DNA of 64,000 bases from Streptomyces sp. ASQP_92 (GTDB lineage: Bacteria > Actinomycetota > Actinomycetes > Streptomycetales > Streptomycetaceae): assembly GCF_025399895.1 (NCBI RefSeq), contig NZ_JAODUA010000021.1, forward strand, positions 39,003-103,002, read 5' to 3'. Below the pieces are notes generated by a model. The model was given only the letters and a program-made list of their open reading frames with translations. It had not been told where the DNA came from and made no database searches. Made by a program: the position numbers and the translations under genes. Of the stretch, positions 16,467 to 25,973 are shown piece after piece (within the stretch, counting starts at the first letter, position 1; each line of letters opens with the position of its first letter).

Positions 16467-18389
16467 TCAGCGGATGGGGCGGTGGACGTTGTCCCGGGAG
16501 GCCGGTCCGGGCGTCGCGTCCGCGATCCAGGGGCCGTCGCCCGAGGGGTCGAGCGCGCCCTCCTCCAGCCAGGTGTACGCACCGGCGAGGACCTCGTCCA
16601 CGACCTTGCGGTCGAGGTCGTCGGTGTTGCTCCACAGCCGGGTGAAGAGTTCCTCGACGCGGATGCGCGACTGGCGGCAGAAGGTGTCCGCGAGCTGGAC
16701 CGCCTCGCGGCCGTTCTCGCCGGCGGCCCGCAGGTGCTCGGCCCGTACGCAGGCCGCGCTCATCGCGAACAGCTCCGCCCCGATGTCGACGATCCGGCCG
16801 AGGAAACCCTGCTTGGTCTCCATCCGGCCCTGCCAGCGCGACATCGCGTAGAAGGTCGAGCGGGCCAGCTTGCGCGCGGAGCGCTCGGCATAACGCAGGT
16901 GCTGGGCCAGTGGCCCGAACTCACCGTAGGAGTTGGGGAGTTGCCCCGGACCCGCGACCAGCTTGGGCAGCCACTTGGCGTAGAACCCGGCCGCTCCCAC
17001 GCCCGCCTTCGCCTTGTCCTGGAGGGTCTTGTCGGGGTCGATGAGGTCGCCCGCCACGGACAGATGGGCGTCGACCGCCTCGCGGGCGATCAGCAGATGC
17101 ATGATCTCGGTGGAGCCCTCGAAGATCCGGTTGATCCGCATGTCCCGGAGCATCTGCTCGGCCGGCACGGCCCGCTCCCCGCGGGCCGCGAGGGAGTCCG
17201 CGGTCTCGAAGCCGCGGCCGCCGCGGATCTGGACCAGCTCGTCCGTGATCAGCCAGCCCATCTCGGACCCGTACAGCTTGGCGAGGGCGGCCTCGATGCG
17301 GATGTCGTTGCGGTTCTCGTCGGCCATCTGCGCGGAGAGGTCCGTCATGGCCTCCAGGGCGAACGTGGTGGCGGCGATGAAGGAGATCTTCGCGCCGACG
17401 GCCTCGTGCCGCGCGACCGGCCGCCCCCACTGCTCGCGTGCGCCCGCCCATTCACGGGCGATTTTCAGACACCATTTGCCGCTGCCGACACACATCGCGG
17501 GCAGCGAGAGCCGGCCGGTGTTGAGGGTGGTCAGGGCGATCTTCAGGCCGGACCCCTCGGGTCCGATCCGGTTCGCGGCCGGGACCCGCACCTGGTGGAA
17601 GCGGGTGACGCCGTTCTCGATGCCGCGCAGGCCCATGAAGGCGTTGCGGTTCTCGACGGTGACCCCCGGCGAGTCCGCCTCGACGACGAAGGCGGTGATC
17701 CCGCCCTTGTGGCCCTCGGACTTCGGCACCCGGGCCATCACCACGAGCAGGTCCGCGACGACGCCGTTGGTCGTCCACAGCTTCACGCCGTCCAGGACGT
17801 ACTCGTCCCCGTCCGGCACCGCGGCCGTCGCGAGCCGCGCCGGGTCGGAGCCCACGTCCGGCTCGGTGAGCAGGAAGGCGGAGATGTCGGTACGGGCGCA
17901 GCGCGGCAGGAAGGTGTCCTTCTGCTCCTGGGTGCCGAAGAGCTTCAGCGGCTGGGGCACCCCGATCGACTGGTGCGCGGAGAGCAGCGCCCCGATCGCG
18001 GGGCTGGCCGAACCGGCCAGGGCGAGCGCCTTGTTGTAGTAGACCTGGGTGAGCCCCTGGCCCCCGTACTTCGTGTCGATCTTCATCCCGAGGGCGCCGA
18101 GCTCCTTGAGCCCGTTCACGACCTCGTCGGGGATCTTCGACTCGCGCTCGATGAGGCGGCCGTCGACCCGGGTCTCGCAGAAGTCGCGCATCTTCGCGAG
18201 GAAGGCCTCGCCGCGCTCCACGTCCTCGGGGGCGGGCTGGGGGTGGGGGTGGATCAGATCGAGGCGCAGCCTGCCGAGGAAGAGTTCCTTCGCGAAACTC
18301 GGCTTGCGCCAGTCCTGCTCGCGGGCGGCCTCGGCGACCTGGCGCGCCTCGCGCTCGGAGACCTTGGGCTTGTGCTGTGGTGCGGTCAT
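16467..18389 (-). CDS. Acyl-CoA dehydrogenase, long form
   Basis: This FAD enzyme introduces an alpha-beta double bond into acyl-CoA in fatty-acid beta-oxidation. The 640-residue protein begins MTAPQHKPKVSEREARQVAEAA. It contains the FAD/substrate motif LLTEPDVGSDPARLATAA, the central domain ENRNAFMGLRGIENGVTRFHQVRVP, and the C-terminal signature ADSLAARGERAVPAEQMLRDMR ... IFEGSTEIMHLL. A further 200-residue C-terminal extension follows, so the protein is much longer than the usual 380 residues, like the long FadE-type forms. Chain-length specificity is not evident. It stands alone between two strong hairpins. Confidence 0.93.
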   Translation of the reverse strand: MTAPQHKPKVSEREARQVAEAAREQDWRKPSFAKELFLGRLRLDLIHPHPQPAPEDVERGEAFLAKMRDFCETRVDGRLIERESKIPDEVVNGLKELGALGMKIDTKYGGQGLTQVYYNKALALAGSASPAIGALLSAHQSIGVPQPLKLFGTQEQKDTFLPRCARTDISAFLLTEPDVGSDPARLATAAVPDGDEYVLDGVKLWTTNGVVADLLVVMARVPKSEGHKGGITAFVVEADSPGVTVENRNAFMGLRGIENGVTRFHQVRVPAANRIGPEGSGLKIALTTLNTGRLSLPAMCVGSGKWCLKIAREWAGAREQWGRPVARHEAVGAKISFIAATTFALEAMTDLSAQMADENRNDIRIEAALAKLYGSEMGWLITDELVQIRGGRGFETADSLAARGERAVPAEQMLRDMRINRIFEGSTEIMHLLIAREAVDAHLSVAGDLIDPDKTLQDKAKAGVGAAGFYAKWLPKLVAGPGQLPNSYGEFGPLAQHLRYAERSARKLARSTFYAMSRWQGRMETKQGFLGRIVDIGAELFAMSAACVRAEHLRAAGENGREAVQLADTFCRQSRIRVEELFTRLWSNTDDLDRKVVDEVLAGAYTWLEEGALDPSGDGPWIADATPGPASRDNVHRPIR

Positions 18390-18534
18390 GAGGGGTTCTC
18401 CTCGCCGCGGGCCGACGGCTGCGGGCGGCTGCCCGTCACCGGGTGGTGCCACCCGTTACCGGGTGGTGCTACCCGACCGTATGTACCCGATTCCCCGGCG
18501 TTGGACCACCCCTTGTGCCCACCCGGACGTACGA

Positions 18535-18573
18535 CGGCGGCCGGAACCCCCGCACAATGGGTTCCGGCCGCCG
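18535..18573 (-). terminator. Terminator of the aldehyde dehydrogenase gene
   Basis: A perfect 15-bp stem (18535-18549 with 18559-18573, 9-nt loop) begins 18 bp after the stop codon of the downstream end of the aldehyde dehydrogenase gene. Confidence 0.8.
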
Positions 18574-18591
18574 GCCCGGGGGCGCGGTGTC

Positions 18592-20037
18592 CTACAGGGC
18601 GAGGCCCGTCAGGACCAGGACGCGCTCGTAGGTGTAGTCGTCCATCGCGTAGCGGACGCCCTCGCGGCCGACACCGGAGGCCTTGGCGCCGCCGTAGGGC
18701 ATCTGGTCGGCGCGGTAGGACGGCACGTCGCCGATGATCACGCCGCCGACCTCCAGGGCCCGGTGGGCGCGGAAGGCGGTCTGCACGTCGTGCGTGAACA
18801 CCCCTGCCTGGAGGCCGTACTTGGAGGAGTTGACGGCGGCGAAGGCCTCGGCCTCGCCGTCCACCTTCTGGACGGTCAGGACGGGTCCGAAGACCTCCTC
18901 GCAGGCCAGCGTCGTGCCGGCCGGGACCTCGGTGAGCACGGTCGGCGCGTAGGAGGCGCCGTCGCGCTTGCCGCCGGCGAGCAGCTTGGCCCCGGCCGCG
19001 ACGGCCTCGTCGACCCAGGACTCGACGCGCTTGGCCGCGTCCTCGCTGACCAGCGGGCCGACGTCGGTGGCGGAGTCGGACGGGTCGCCGGTGACCTGCG
19101 CCTCGACGGCAGCAACGACCTTCGGGAGCAGCCGGTCGTAGACGGCCGCGTCCGCGATCACGCGCTGCACGGAGATGCAGGACTGGCCGCCCTGGTAGTT
19201 GGAGAAGGTGGCGATACGGGTCGCCGCCCAGTCCAGGTCCTCTTCGGAGGCCCAGTCGGCGAGGACGACGGCCGCGCCGTTGCCGCCGAGCTCCAGAGTG
19301 CAGTGCTTGCGCGGCACCGAGTCCATGATCGCGTAGCCGACCTTGTCGGAGCCGGTGAAGGAGATGACCGGGAGGCGGTCGTCCTGCACCAGGGCCGGCA
19401 TCTTGTCGTTGGCGACCGGCAGGATGCTCCACGAGCCGGCGGGCAGCTCGGTCTCGGCGAGCAGCTCGCCCAGGATCAGGCCCGAGAGCGGGGTCGCGGG
19501 GGCGGGCTTCAGGATGATCGGCGCGCCGACCGCGATGGCCGGGGCGACCTTGTGGGCGCACAGGTTCAGCGGGAAGTTGAACGGCGCGATGCCGAGCACG
19601 ACGCCCTTGGGGAAGCGGCGGGTCAGGGCGAGGCGGCCCACCCCGCCGCCGTCGGTGTCCAGGCGCTGGGCCTCGCCCCCGTTGAAGCGGCGGGCCTCCT
19701 CGGCCGCGAAGCGGAACACCGAGACGGCGCGGCCGACCTCGCCGCGGGCCCACTTGATCGGCTTGCCGTTCTCGGCGGAGATCAGCTGGGCGATCTCCTC
19801 GGTGCGCTCGGTGAGCCGCTTCGACACGTGGTCGAGGGCGGCGGCCCTCACGTGCGCCGGGGTCGCCGCGAACTCCTCCACGACGGCGTGCGCGGCGGCC
19901 ACGGCCTCCTCGACCTGGGCGTCGGTGGGCACGCTGACCGAGGCGACGTGACGGCCGTCCCAGGGCGAAGTGACATCGAAGCGGTCGTCGCCGGTGGCCT
20001 CGCGGCCGGCGAGCCAGAAGGCGTGGGTAGAAGTCAT
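18592..20037 (-). CDS. Aldehyde dehydrogenase, probable semialdehyde dehydrogenase
   Basis: This 481-residue NAD(P)-dependent ALDH begins MTSTHAFWLAGREATGDDRFD. The nucleotide-binding FTGSDKVGYAIM, the general-base LELGGNGAAV and the catalytic cysteine in YQGGQSCISVQR are all visible. A C-terminal CEEVFGPVLTV segment follows. It lies next to a PucR regulator, with gabT two genes further along, so oxidation of succinate semialdehyde from GABA is a reasonable inference. The sequence alone does not fix the substrate. A module B/C repeat separates it from the regulator gene. Confidence 0.9.
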   Translation of the reverse strand: MTSTHAFWLAGREATGDDRFDVTSPWDGRHVASVSVPTDAQVEEAVAAAHAVVEEFAATPAHVRAAALDHVSKRLTERTEEIAQLISAENGKPIKWARGEVGRAVSVFRFAAEEARRFNGGEAQRLDTDGGGVGRLALTRRFPKGVVLGIAPFNFPLNLCAHKVAPAIAVGAPIILKPAPATPLSGLILGELLAETELPAGSWSILPVANDKMPALVQDDRLPVISFTGSDKVGYAIMDSVPRKHCTLELGGNGAAVVLADWASEEDLDWAATRIATFSNYQGGQSCISVQRVIADAAVYDRLLPKVVAAVEAQVTGDPSDSATDVGPLVSEDAAKRVESWVDEAVAAGAKLLAGGKRDGASYAPTVLTEVPAGTTLACEEVFGPVLTVQKVDGEAEAFAAVNSSKYGLQAGVFTHDVQTAFRAHRALEVGGVIIGDVPSYRADQMPYGGAKASGVGREGVRYAMDDYTYERVLVLTGLAL

Positions 20038-20165
20038 GCCCTCACGGTAGGGCGGGGTGGGGGGTTGTGCGTTTGTCCGGCATGGAGCAGTTCGACTCCG
20101 CCCCCCGCCGGTTTGTCGCTTCCCCGAGCCGGACAGCCTGAAGATGCCGGTGCGGACCAGCACCG

Positions 20166-20266
20166 ATGCCGCCAGGGGCGCGGGGAACTGCGCGACCAGC
20201 CACGCACGGCCCGCAGCCGGACGAATCCCCCGGAGGGTCTCGGGAAGGGGCGGGGTGGGGAGAAGT
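20166..20266 (+). repeat. Intergenic repeat locus 3 (B + C)
   Basis: A partial module A (GCCGGACAGCCTGAAGATGC region from about 20127) precedes one module-B copy with the variant CGACCAGCCACG, then module C (20228-20265). Module C ends exactly at the stop codon of the pucR-type gene. The orientation matches the other loci. Confidence 0.85.
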
Positions 20267-21822
20267 CAGCCCTCGGGGGCCGACGTCGCCTTCAGGGCCA
20301 GCCAGAGCTCCATGCGGACGTCGGGGTCGTCCAGGGAGCGCCCCAGGATCTCCTCCACCCGCCGCATCCGGTACCGCAACGTGTGCCGGTGCACCCCGAG
20401 GTCCGCCGCCGCCGCGTCCCACTGCCCGTGCCGCGAGAGCCACGCCCGCAGCGAGGCCACCAGATCGCCCCGCCCCGTAGCGTCGTGCTCGTACAGCGCC
20501 CGCAGCATCCCGTCCGCGAACGCCCGCACCGCGTCGTCCGCGAGGAGCGGAAGCACCGATCCCGCCACCAGGTCCTCGTGCTCCACCAGCGGCTTGCCGC
20601 GCCGGCGGGCGACCGAGAGCGCCTGCTCGGCCTGTTTGTAGGCCGAGGCCGCGGCTATGGGCCCGGCCGGCGCGGAGAGGCCGATGACGACTTCCTCGCC
20701 CTCGGCGCCCGCATGGGCCAGGCACGCCGCGACCGCCTCGCCCCCGTCCGCGGCCAGCACGACCAGGCGCGCGGCCTCCGGCACCACGAGGACCGTCTCA
20801 CCGCAGCGGGCCGCGGCCGACTCCATGGTCTCGGCGAGCGCGCCGAGCTCGGCGGAGGCGGCGTCGGCGTCTCCCCCGCGTTCGGCGATGACCAGGCGGA
20901 ACGGCGCGTCCAGCAGGCCGCCGTACAGGTCCCCGGCGACCGCGCGGGCGTGGTCCTGCTGTCCGGAGAGCAGCATGCGCAGGATCGCCGCGCCCAGGCG
21001 CTGTTCGGCCGCCTGGAGCGAGCGGGAGCGTTCGGTGGTGAGGGTGAGCAGGGCGACCGCCGAGTGGACGGCGTAGCGCTCCGCGGTGCCCAGTGGCGCC
21101 CCCGTGCCGACGGCGAGCGCGCCGCGCACCCGGCGCCCGGTGCCGAGCGACTGGAGCTCGACGCGGTCCCCGGAGGCCTCGTCGGCGTCGCCGACCACCA
21201 CGCTGGCCGGGGCCGTGCGCTCGCGCAGCCGGGCCACGTCCGCGGTGAGCCGGGCGGCGCGGCGCGCGGCCCAGTCGGGTGCGGCGGCCACGACCGCGCC
21301 GGAGGTGTCGTACAGCGCCGCCCAGCCCTCGACGTGCGCGGCGAGCTTGGCGATCAGGGCGGCCGGGCCGTCGAAGAGCGCCGCCTTCGTGAGTTCGCGC
21401 TGAGCCTCGAACCCGGCGGTGACCGCGCGGTACTGGTCGGCGGAGATGGCCGCCGAGACCTCCTTGGAGATGGCCAGGAACGGCGTGCGCCGGGGCACCT
21501 CCAGGAGCGGCAGACCCTCTTCCCGGGCGGCGTCGAGGAGCGCGTCCGGCACGGTGTCGTAGGTGACGCCGATGGCGAAGCCGAGCCCGACCACTCCGGC
21601 CCTGGACAGCCGGCGCACATAGCGGCGCATCGCCTGGGGGTCCTCGGCGTCCAGCTTCATCGCCGTGATGAGCAGCAGCTCGCCGCCCTCCATGTACGGG
21701 ACGGGGTCGGCGAGTTCGCTGACGTGGGCCCAGCGCACCGGGCGGTCCAGGTGCTCGTGGCCCGCGCGCACGGTGAGCTTGAGCGCCGAGTGCTGGACGA
21801 GCGAGGCGAGCGTGGGGGGCAT
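20266..21822 (-). CDS. PucR family transcriptional regulator
   Basis: The 518-residue protein has the PucR N-terminal ligand-binding domain (MPPTLASLVQHSALKLTVRAG ... ELLLITAMKL), a central GAF-like region, and a C-terminal PucR helix-turn-helix domain (LRAWLSRHGQWDAAAADLGVHRHTLRYRMRRVEEILG). PucR-type regulators commonly control purine, amine or amino-acid catabolism. Its position between an aldehyde dehydrogenase gene and the gabT side of the locus makes a GABA or amine-responsive role likely by inference. The 122-bp gap to the upstream ATPase gene could hold its promoter. Confidence 0.9.
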   Translation of the reverse strand: MPPTLASLVQHSALKLTVRAGHEHLDRPVRWAHVSELADPVPYMEGGELLLITAMKLDAEDPQAMRRYVRRLSRAGVVGLGFAIGVTYDTVPDALLDAAREEGLPLLEVPRRTPFLAISKEVSAAISADQYRAVTAGFEAQRELTKAALFDGPAALIAKLAAHVEGWAALYDTSGAVVAAAPDWAARRAARLTADVARLRERTAPASVVVGDADEASGDRVELQSLGTGRRVRGALAVGTGAPLGTAERYAVHSAVALLTLTTERSRSLQAAEQRLGAAILRMLLSGQQDHARAVAGDLYGGLLDAPFRLVIAERGGDADAASAELGALAETMESAAARCGETVLVVPEAARLVVLAADGGEAVAACLAHAGAEGEEVVIGLSAPAGPIAAASAYKQAEQALSVARRRGKPLVEHEDLVAGSVLPLLADDAVRAFADGMLRALYEHDATGRGDLVASLRAWLSRHGQWDAAAADLGVHRHTLRYRMRRVEEILGRSLDDPDVRMELWLALKATSAPEG

Positions 21823-21944
21823 GGGAGCGGGTTACCTTCGGCAGGAAGTACGGGGGGCGATTTTTACGTCCCGTATGAACGTGCACTCCCATTTTGCCAG
21901 CTCGTCCAGGTTCCGGGGAGCCGCGCGGCGGGGCCATACCGGCC

Positions 21945-24290
21945 TCATCCGCGCAGGTCCACCAGGAGCGGTGGCGCGTGCTCCCCCCGCACCGTGGTCA
22001 GCGAGAGCACCGCGTGCCCCGCCGGCACCTGGTGGGCGAGCTCGGAGGCCGACCAGCGTTCCCGCTCGACCTTGCGCACGGTGACGGCGTCGGTGGTGAC
22101 CGCCTTACCGGTGACGAGTTTGCGCAGCGCGTGGACGGCCCGGGTGAGCGGCTGGTCGGCGAAGACGGTGTGCTTGGCGACCTCGGTGGTCTCCACCCAC
22201 TCGGTGCCCCACGCCTGCGCGAAGAGCCGCCCGTCCCAGGTGCTGACCCCGGAGAACGCCATGTGGCAGCCGACCGAGCCGAGCAGTGAGGTGTGCAGCC
22301 GCTCCGGTACGTCGCCGAGCGCGCGCAGGGTGAGCAGCACCCCGGCGTTGCAGTTCCGCAGCCGTTGCAGGGACCGTACGGACTCGGCGGTGATGGCGTG
22401 TGTGGCGTCGTCGAGGGCCAGGAAGGCGAAGAGGGAGCGGTCCCTGCGGGCGGTCGCTCCCGCGGTGAAGTGGGCGAGGATCAGCCGGGTCAGCAGGTGC
22501 GCGGCCTCGGGGTGGCCGCGTTCGGGTACGTCGACGCGGACCCGCAGCGGGTGCTCCAGGGAGCGCAGCGAGAAGGGACGGCTCTGGCCGGTGGTGTCGA
22601 AGAACCCCTCGAAGGCGGGGCGGTCGAGCACCGCGACGCGCGCCGCGAGCGCGAGCCCCGGGTCGCCCGGAGTCCCCAACTGCCGTTGCCGGGCGTCGAG
22701 TTCACGGTGGTAGGCGCGGTGTTTCTCGCCGTCGAGCCGGGCTCTGAGCTCCTCAAGGGCGCCCGGCGAGCCGTCGAGGAGTTCGCGCAGCACGGTGACG
22801 GAGGGGAAGCGGCCGTGGGCCGCGCGGTAGGGGCCGAGGAGCTGGGCCAGCGCCGTCGCGGCGCGCCGCGGGTCGACCTCGGCCAGGTCGCCGGCGAAGG
22901 CCTCGGCGAGCAGGGCCGCGGCCTCGTCGGGGTCGGTGGCGCCCCCGTACAGGTCGAGGTCGTACGCCGAGGAGGCGTCGCCGGGTTTGACGACGACGTC
23001 GTAGCCGTCGTCGGGGCCGAGCGGGGTGCCCGCCGCGCACACCGCGACGACGGCGGCCTTGCCGGCGAGCGCCTGGAGCGCGAGCGACTCGACGACGGGC
23101 CGCACCAGGTGCCGGGTCTTGCCCGAGCCGAACGGCCCGATGGCGAGCAGACAGGAGCCGAGCGAGGCCGGGTCGAGCGCGGCGCCCGCGCCCCGGCGGG
23201 CCGGCGGGGTGCGCTCCGCGTCGGGGTAGCGGCCGAGCCGGACCTGTGAGGTGAGCAGGTCGTGGGTGGCCGCCCGGGCGGGCAGGTCGCGGTCGCCGGA
23301 GGGGTGCAGACAGGCCCGCGCGCCCTGGCCCGCGACGGCCTCGGCGAACGCGCCGAGCCGGGACGGGTCGGCCTTCACGGTCGCCCAGGCCCGCCGGATG
23401 CGTACGCAGTCGACGTCGTTCATGCGCCCCGACCGCTCCTCCGCCACCAGCCGGTCGGCGGCGTCGGTGAGTCCCGCGGCCCGCAGCTGGGGCCAGTCGG
23501 CGGGGGAGGCCACGGGGGCGGGCGCGCCGGGGCTCTGCGCCGGGGATGGCGCCTTGCGCTTGCGCACAAGGCCCAGCCAGTCGCCGGCCTTGGCGAAGGG
23601 CCACAGCACCGCGCCGCCGACCAGCGCGTACAGGGCGTAGTTGACGAACGTGGCCACCGTGCGGTCGCCGTCGCCGGTGGTCCAGGACAGCGGGAACAGG
23701 TTCCAGATGGTGAAGAAGAACGGGAAGAGGCTGGTCCCGATGACGAGCCAGACCGCCACCGCGCCCGCGAGGCCGGTGCGCAGGGCCCGCTCGGGCTGGG
23801 GGCAGTCCACGGCGTAGCGGCGGAACACCTCCAGCCAGTTGCCCATCCGGCCGAAGAGGTACATCAGCAACGCGGCGAAGAGGCTGTTGTAGACCTCGAT
23901 CGCGGTCAGCGCCTCGGGCGGCCGGGGGTAGCGCCACCACTCGGCGGGCGTGAACAGTTCCAGCAGGACCCGGCTGTGCGGGACGTAGCCGTTGGTCCAC
24001 AGGGACCAGACGAGGGTGGCCGCGAGCAGGGCGACGAGCGCGCCGACGAGCAGGGCCCGGTCGGGGACCCGCTCCGGGTCGGCGTCGGGGCGCGGCTTGT
24101 GTCCGAAGCGCCACAGGCCCGGCTCGGCCGCCGCCCGCGGGGTGCGCAGCCAGTCGCCGAGGGTGGGGGCGCCGGCCGCGGGGGCCTCGGCGGGCCGGGG
24201 CGGCAGTGCCGGGCGCGGAGGCGGTCCGGCGGGGCGCGGGACCGACCCCGAACGGGTGCCGCGTGCGTCGTACGTGCCTTCGGTGTCCAT
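21945..24290 (-). CDS. Membrane-anchored VirD4/TraD-like ATPase
   Basis: This 781-residue protein has a proline-rich cytoplasmic N-terminus and about four membrane helices (roughly 79-98, 127-147, 168-195, 208-230). A large ATPase domain follows with Walker A GPFGSGKT (about 385-392) and a Walker B-like FAFLALDD near residue 620. The layout resembles type IV coupling proteins and TraD/AAA_10 ATPases, but no relaxase, integrase or secretion genes are nearby. It is probably a conserved chromosomal Streptomyces protein. The ATG at 24290 was chosen for its continuous homology-like N-terminus. Function unknown; a DNA or protein translocation role is inference only. Confidence 0.8.
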   Translation of the reverse strand: MDTEGTYDARGTRSGSVPRPAGPPPRPALPPRPAEAPAAGAPTLGDWLRTPRAAAEPGLWRFGHKPRPDADPERVPDRALLVGALVALLAATLVWSLWTNGYVPHSRVLLELFTPAEWWRYPRPPEALTAIEVYNSLFAALLMYLFGRMGNWLEVFRRYAVDCPQPERALRTGLAGAVAVWLVIGTSLFPFFFTIWNLFPLSWTTGDGDRTVATFVNYALYALVGGAVLWPFAKAGDWLGLVRKRKAPSPAQSPGAPAPVASPADWPQLRAAGLTDAADRLVAEERSGRMNDVDCVRIRRAWATVKADPSRLGAFAEAVAGQGARACLHPSGDRDLPARAATHDLLTSQVRLGRYPDAERTPPARRGAGAALDPASLGSCLLAIGPFGSGKTRHLVRPVVESLALQALAGKAAVVAVCAAGTPLGPDDGYDVVVKPGDASSAYDLDLYGGATDPDEAAALLAEAFAGDLAEVDPRRAATALAQLLGPYRAAHGRFPSVTVLRELLDGSPGALEELRARLDGEKHRAYHRELDARQRQLGTPGDPGLALAARVAVLDRPAFEGFFDTTGQSRPFSLRSLEHPLRVRVDVPERGHPEAAHLLTRLILAHFTAGATARRDRSLFAFLALDDATHAITAESVRSLQRLRNCNAGVLLTLRALGDVPERLHTSLLGSVGCHMAFSGVSTWDGRLFAQAWGTEWVETTEVAKHTVFADQPLTRAVHALRKLVTGKAVTTDAVTVRKVERERWSASELAHQVPAGHAVLSLTTVRGEHAPPLLVDLRG

Positions 24291-24537
24291 CGACCCCTTG
24301 CCCCCTGACCAGCCAGGTCCGTTCCGAGCGGTGCGAACGCTCAATCTAGTGGCACCGCACCGCGGTTCACCGCTGCCGCGCACCGCGCGCCCGGCCGGGG
24401 CAACTGTCCGCCGAGGACAAGGGACACACCCCCACCACTACCGAACGGCGCATGCCACAGCCCGCTCGCGCGCTCTAGCCTGCCAAGAAAGCCAAGGAAG
24501 CGTCCGAAAACCCCCAGGAAAACCCCAGGAGCCCCGC

Positions 24538-25872
24538 ATGAGCGCGATCCCGCAGGAGCGCCGCGTCGTCACCGCCATCCCCGGTCCGAAGTCGCAGGAG
24601 CTTCAGGCCCGCCGTCTCGCGGCCGTCGCCGCCGGTGTGGGCTCCACGCTGCCCGTCTTCACCGCGCGCGCGGGCGGCGGCATCATCGAGGACGTCGACG
24701 GCAACCGTCTGATCGACTTCGGTTCCGGCATCGCGGTGACCTCGGTGGGTGCCTCCGCCGAGGCCGTGGTGCGCCGCGCGAGCGCCCAGCTCCAGGACTT
24801 CACGCACACCTGCTTCATGGTCACGCCGTACGAGGGCTATGTCGCCGTCGCCGAGCAGCTCGCCGAGCTGACCCCGGGCGACCACGCCAAGAAGTCCGCG
24901 CTGTTCAACTCGGGCGCCGAGGCCGTCGAGAACGCCGTCAAGATCGCCCGCGCCTACACCAAGCGCCAGGCCGTCGTCGTCTTCGACCACGGCTACCACG
25001 GCCGCACCAACCTGACGATGGCGCTGACGAGCAAGAACATGCCGTACAAGAACGGCTTCGGCCCGTTCGCGCCGGAGGTCTACCGCGTCCCGGTGGCCTA
25101 CGGCTACCGCTGGCTCACCGGCCCGGAGAACGCCGGTGCCGAGGCGTCCGCCCAGGCCATCGACATGATCAACAAGCAGATCGGCGCGGACAACGTCGCC
25201 GCGATCATCATCGAGCCGGTGCTCGGCGAGGGCGGCTTCATCGAGCCGGCCAAGGGCTTCCTGCCCGCGATCAGCCAGTTCGCCAAGGACAACGGCATCG
25301 TCTTCGTCGCGGACGAGATCCAGTCCGGCTTCTGCCGCACCGGCCAGTGGTTCGCGTGTGAGGACGAGGGCATCGTCCCCGACCTGATCACCACCGCCAA
25401 GGGCATCGCGGGCGGCATGCCGCTCGCCGCGGTGACGGGCCGCGCCGAGATCATGGACTCCGCGCACGCGGGCGGCCTCGGCGGCACCTACGGCGGCAAC
25501 CCGGTGGCCTGTGCCGCCGCGCTCGGCGCGATCGAGACGATGAAGGAGCTCGACCTCAACGGCCGGGCCAAGCGCATCGAGGAGGCCATGAAGGCCCGCC
25601 TCGCCACCATGGCCGAGAAGTACGACATCATCGGCGACATCCGCGGCCGCGGCGCCATGATCGCCATCGAGCTGGTCAAGGACCGCGCCTCCAAGACCCC
25701 GAACCCGGAGGCGGCCGGCGCCCTCGCCAAGGCCTGTCACGCGGAGGGCCTGCTGGTCCTCACCTGCGGAACGTACGGCAACGTCCTGCGCTTCCTGCCC
25801 CCGCTGGTCATCGGCGAGGACCTGCTGAACGAGGGCCTCGACATCATCGAGCAGGCCTTCACCGGCGTCTGA
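24538..25872 (+). CDS. gabT: 4-aminobutyrate aminotransferase
   Basis: GabT is a PLP enzyme transferring the GABA amino group to 2-oxoglutarate, giving succinate semialdehyde and glutamate. The 444-residue class III aminotransferase shows FNSGAEAVENAVKIAR, DHGYHGRTNLTMALT, the PLP-contacting IVFVADEIQSGFCRTG, and the Schiff-base lysine in TTAKGIAGGM (K288). The ATG at 24538 has AGGAG 6 bp upstream. It is divergent from the ATPase gene, with a 247-bp shared intergenic region. The nearby aldehyde dehydrogenase and PucR regulator fit a GABA shunt. Confidence 0.95.
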   Translation: MSAIPQERRVVTAIPGPKSQELQARRLAAVAAGVGSTLPVFTARAGGGIIEDVDGNRLIDFGSGIAVTSVGASAEAVVRRASAQLQDFTHTCFMVTPYEGYVAVAEQLAELTPGDHAKKSALFNSGAEAVENAVKIARAYTKRQAVVVFDHGYHGRTNLTMALTSKNMPYKNGFGPFAPEVYRVPVAYGYRWLTGPENAGAEASAQAIDMINKQIGADNVAAIIIEPVLGEGGFIEPAKGFLPAISQFAKDNGIVFVADEIQSGFCRTGQWFACEDEGIVPDLITTAKGIAGGMPLAAVTGRAEIMDSAHAGGLGGTYGGNPVACAAALGAIETMKELDLNGRAKRIEEAMKARLATMAEKYDIIGDIRGRGAMIAIELVKDRASKTPNPEAAGALAKACHAEGLLVLTCGTYGNVLRFLPPLVIGEDLLNEGLDIIEQAFTGV

Positions 25873-25973
25873 GCCGAACGGCCGACACCGCCTGTGAAGA
25901 ACGTGTGGGGGGCCAATGGCGGGATGGAGTTCCCGCTGTCGGTCCCCCCGCGTCTGTCGTACGGTTTGCCCGG

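Noticed and set aside
21945..24290. Integrated conjugative element
   Set aside because: No relaxase, integrase, att sites or compositional change is visible around the TraD-like gene.
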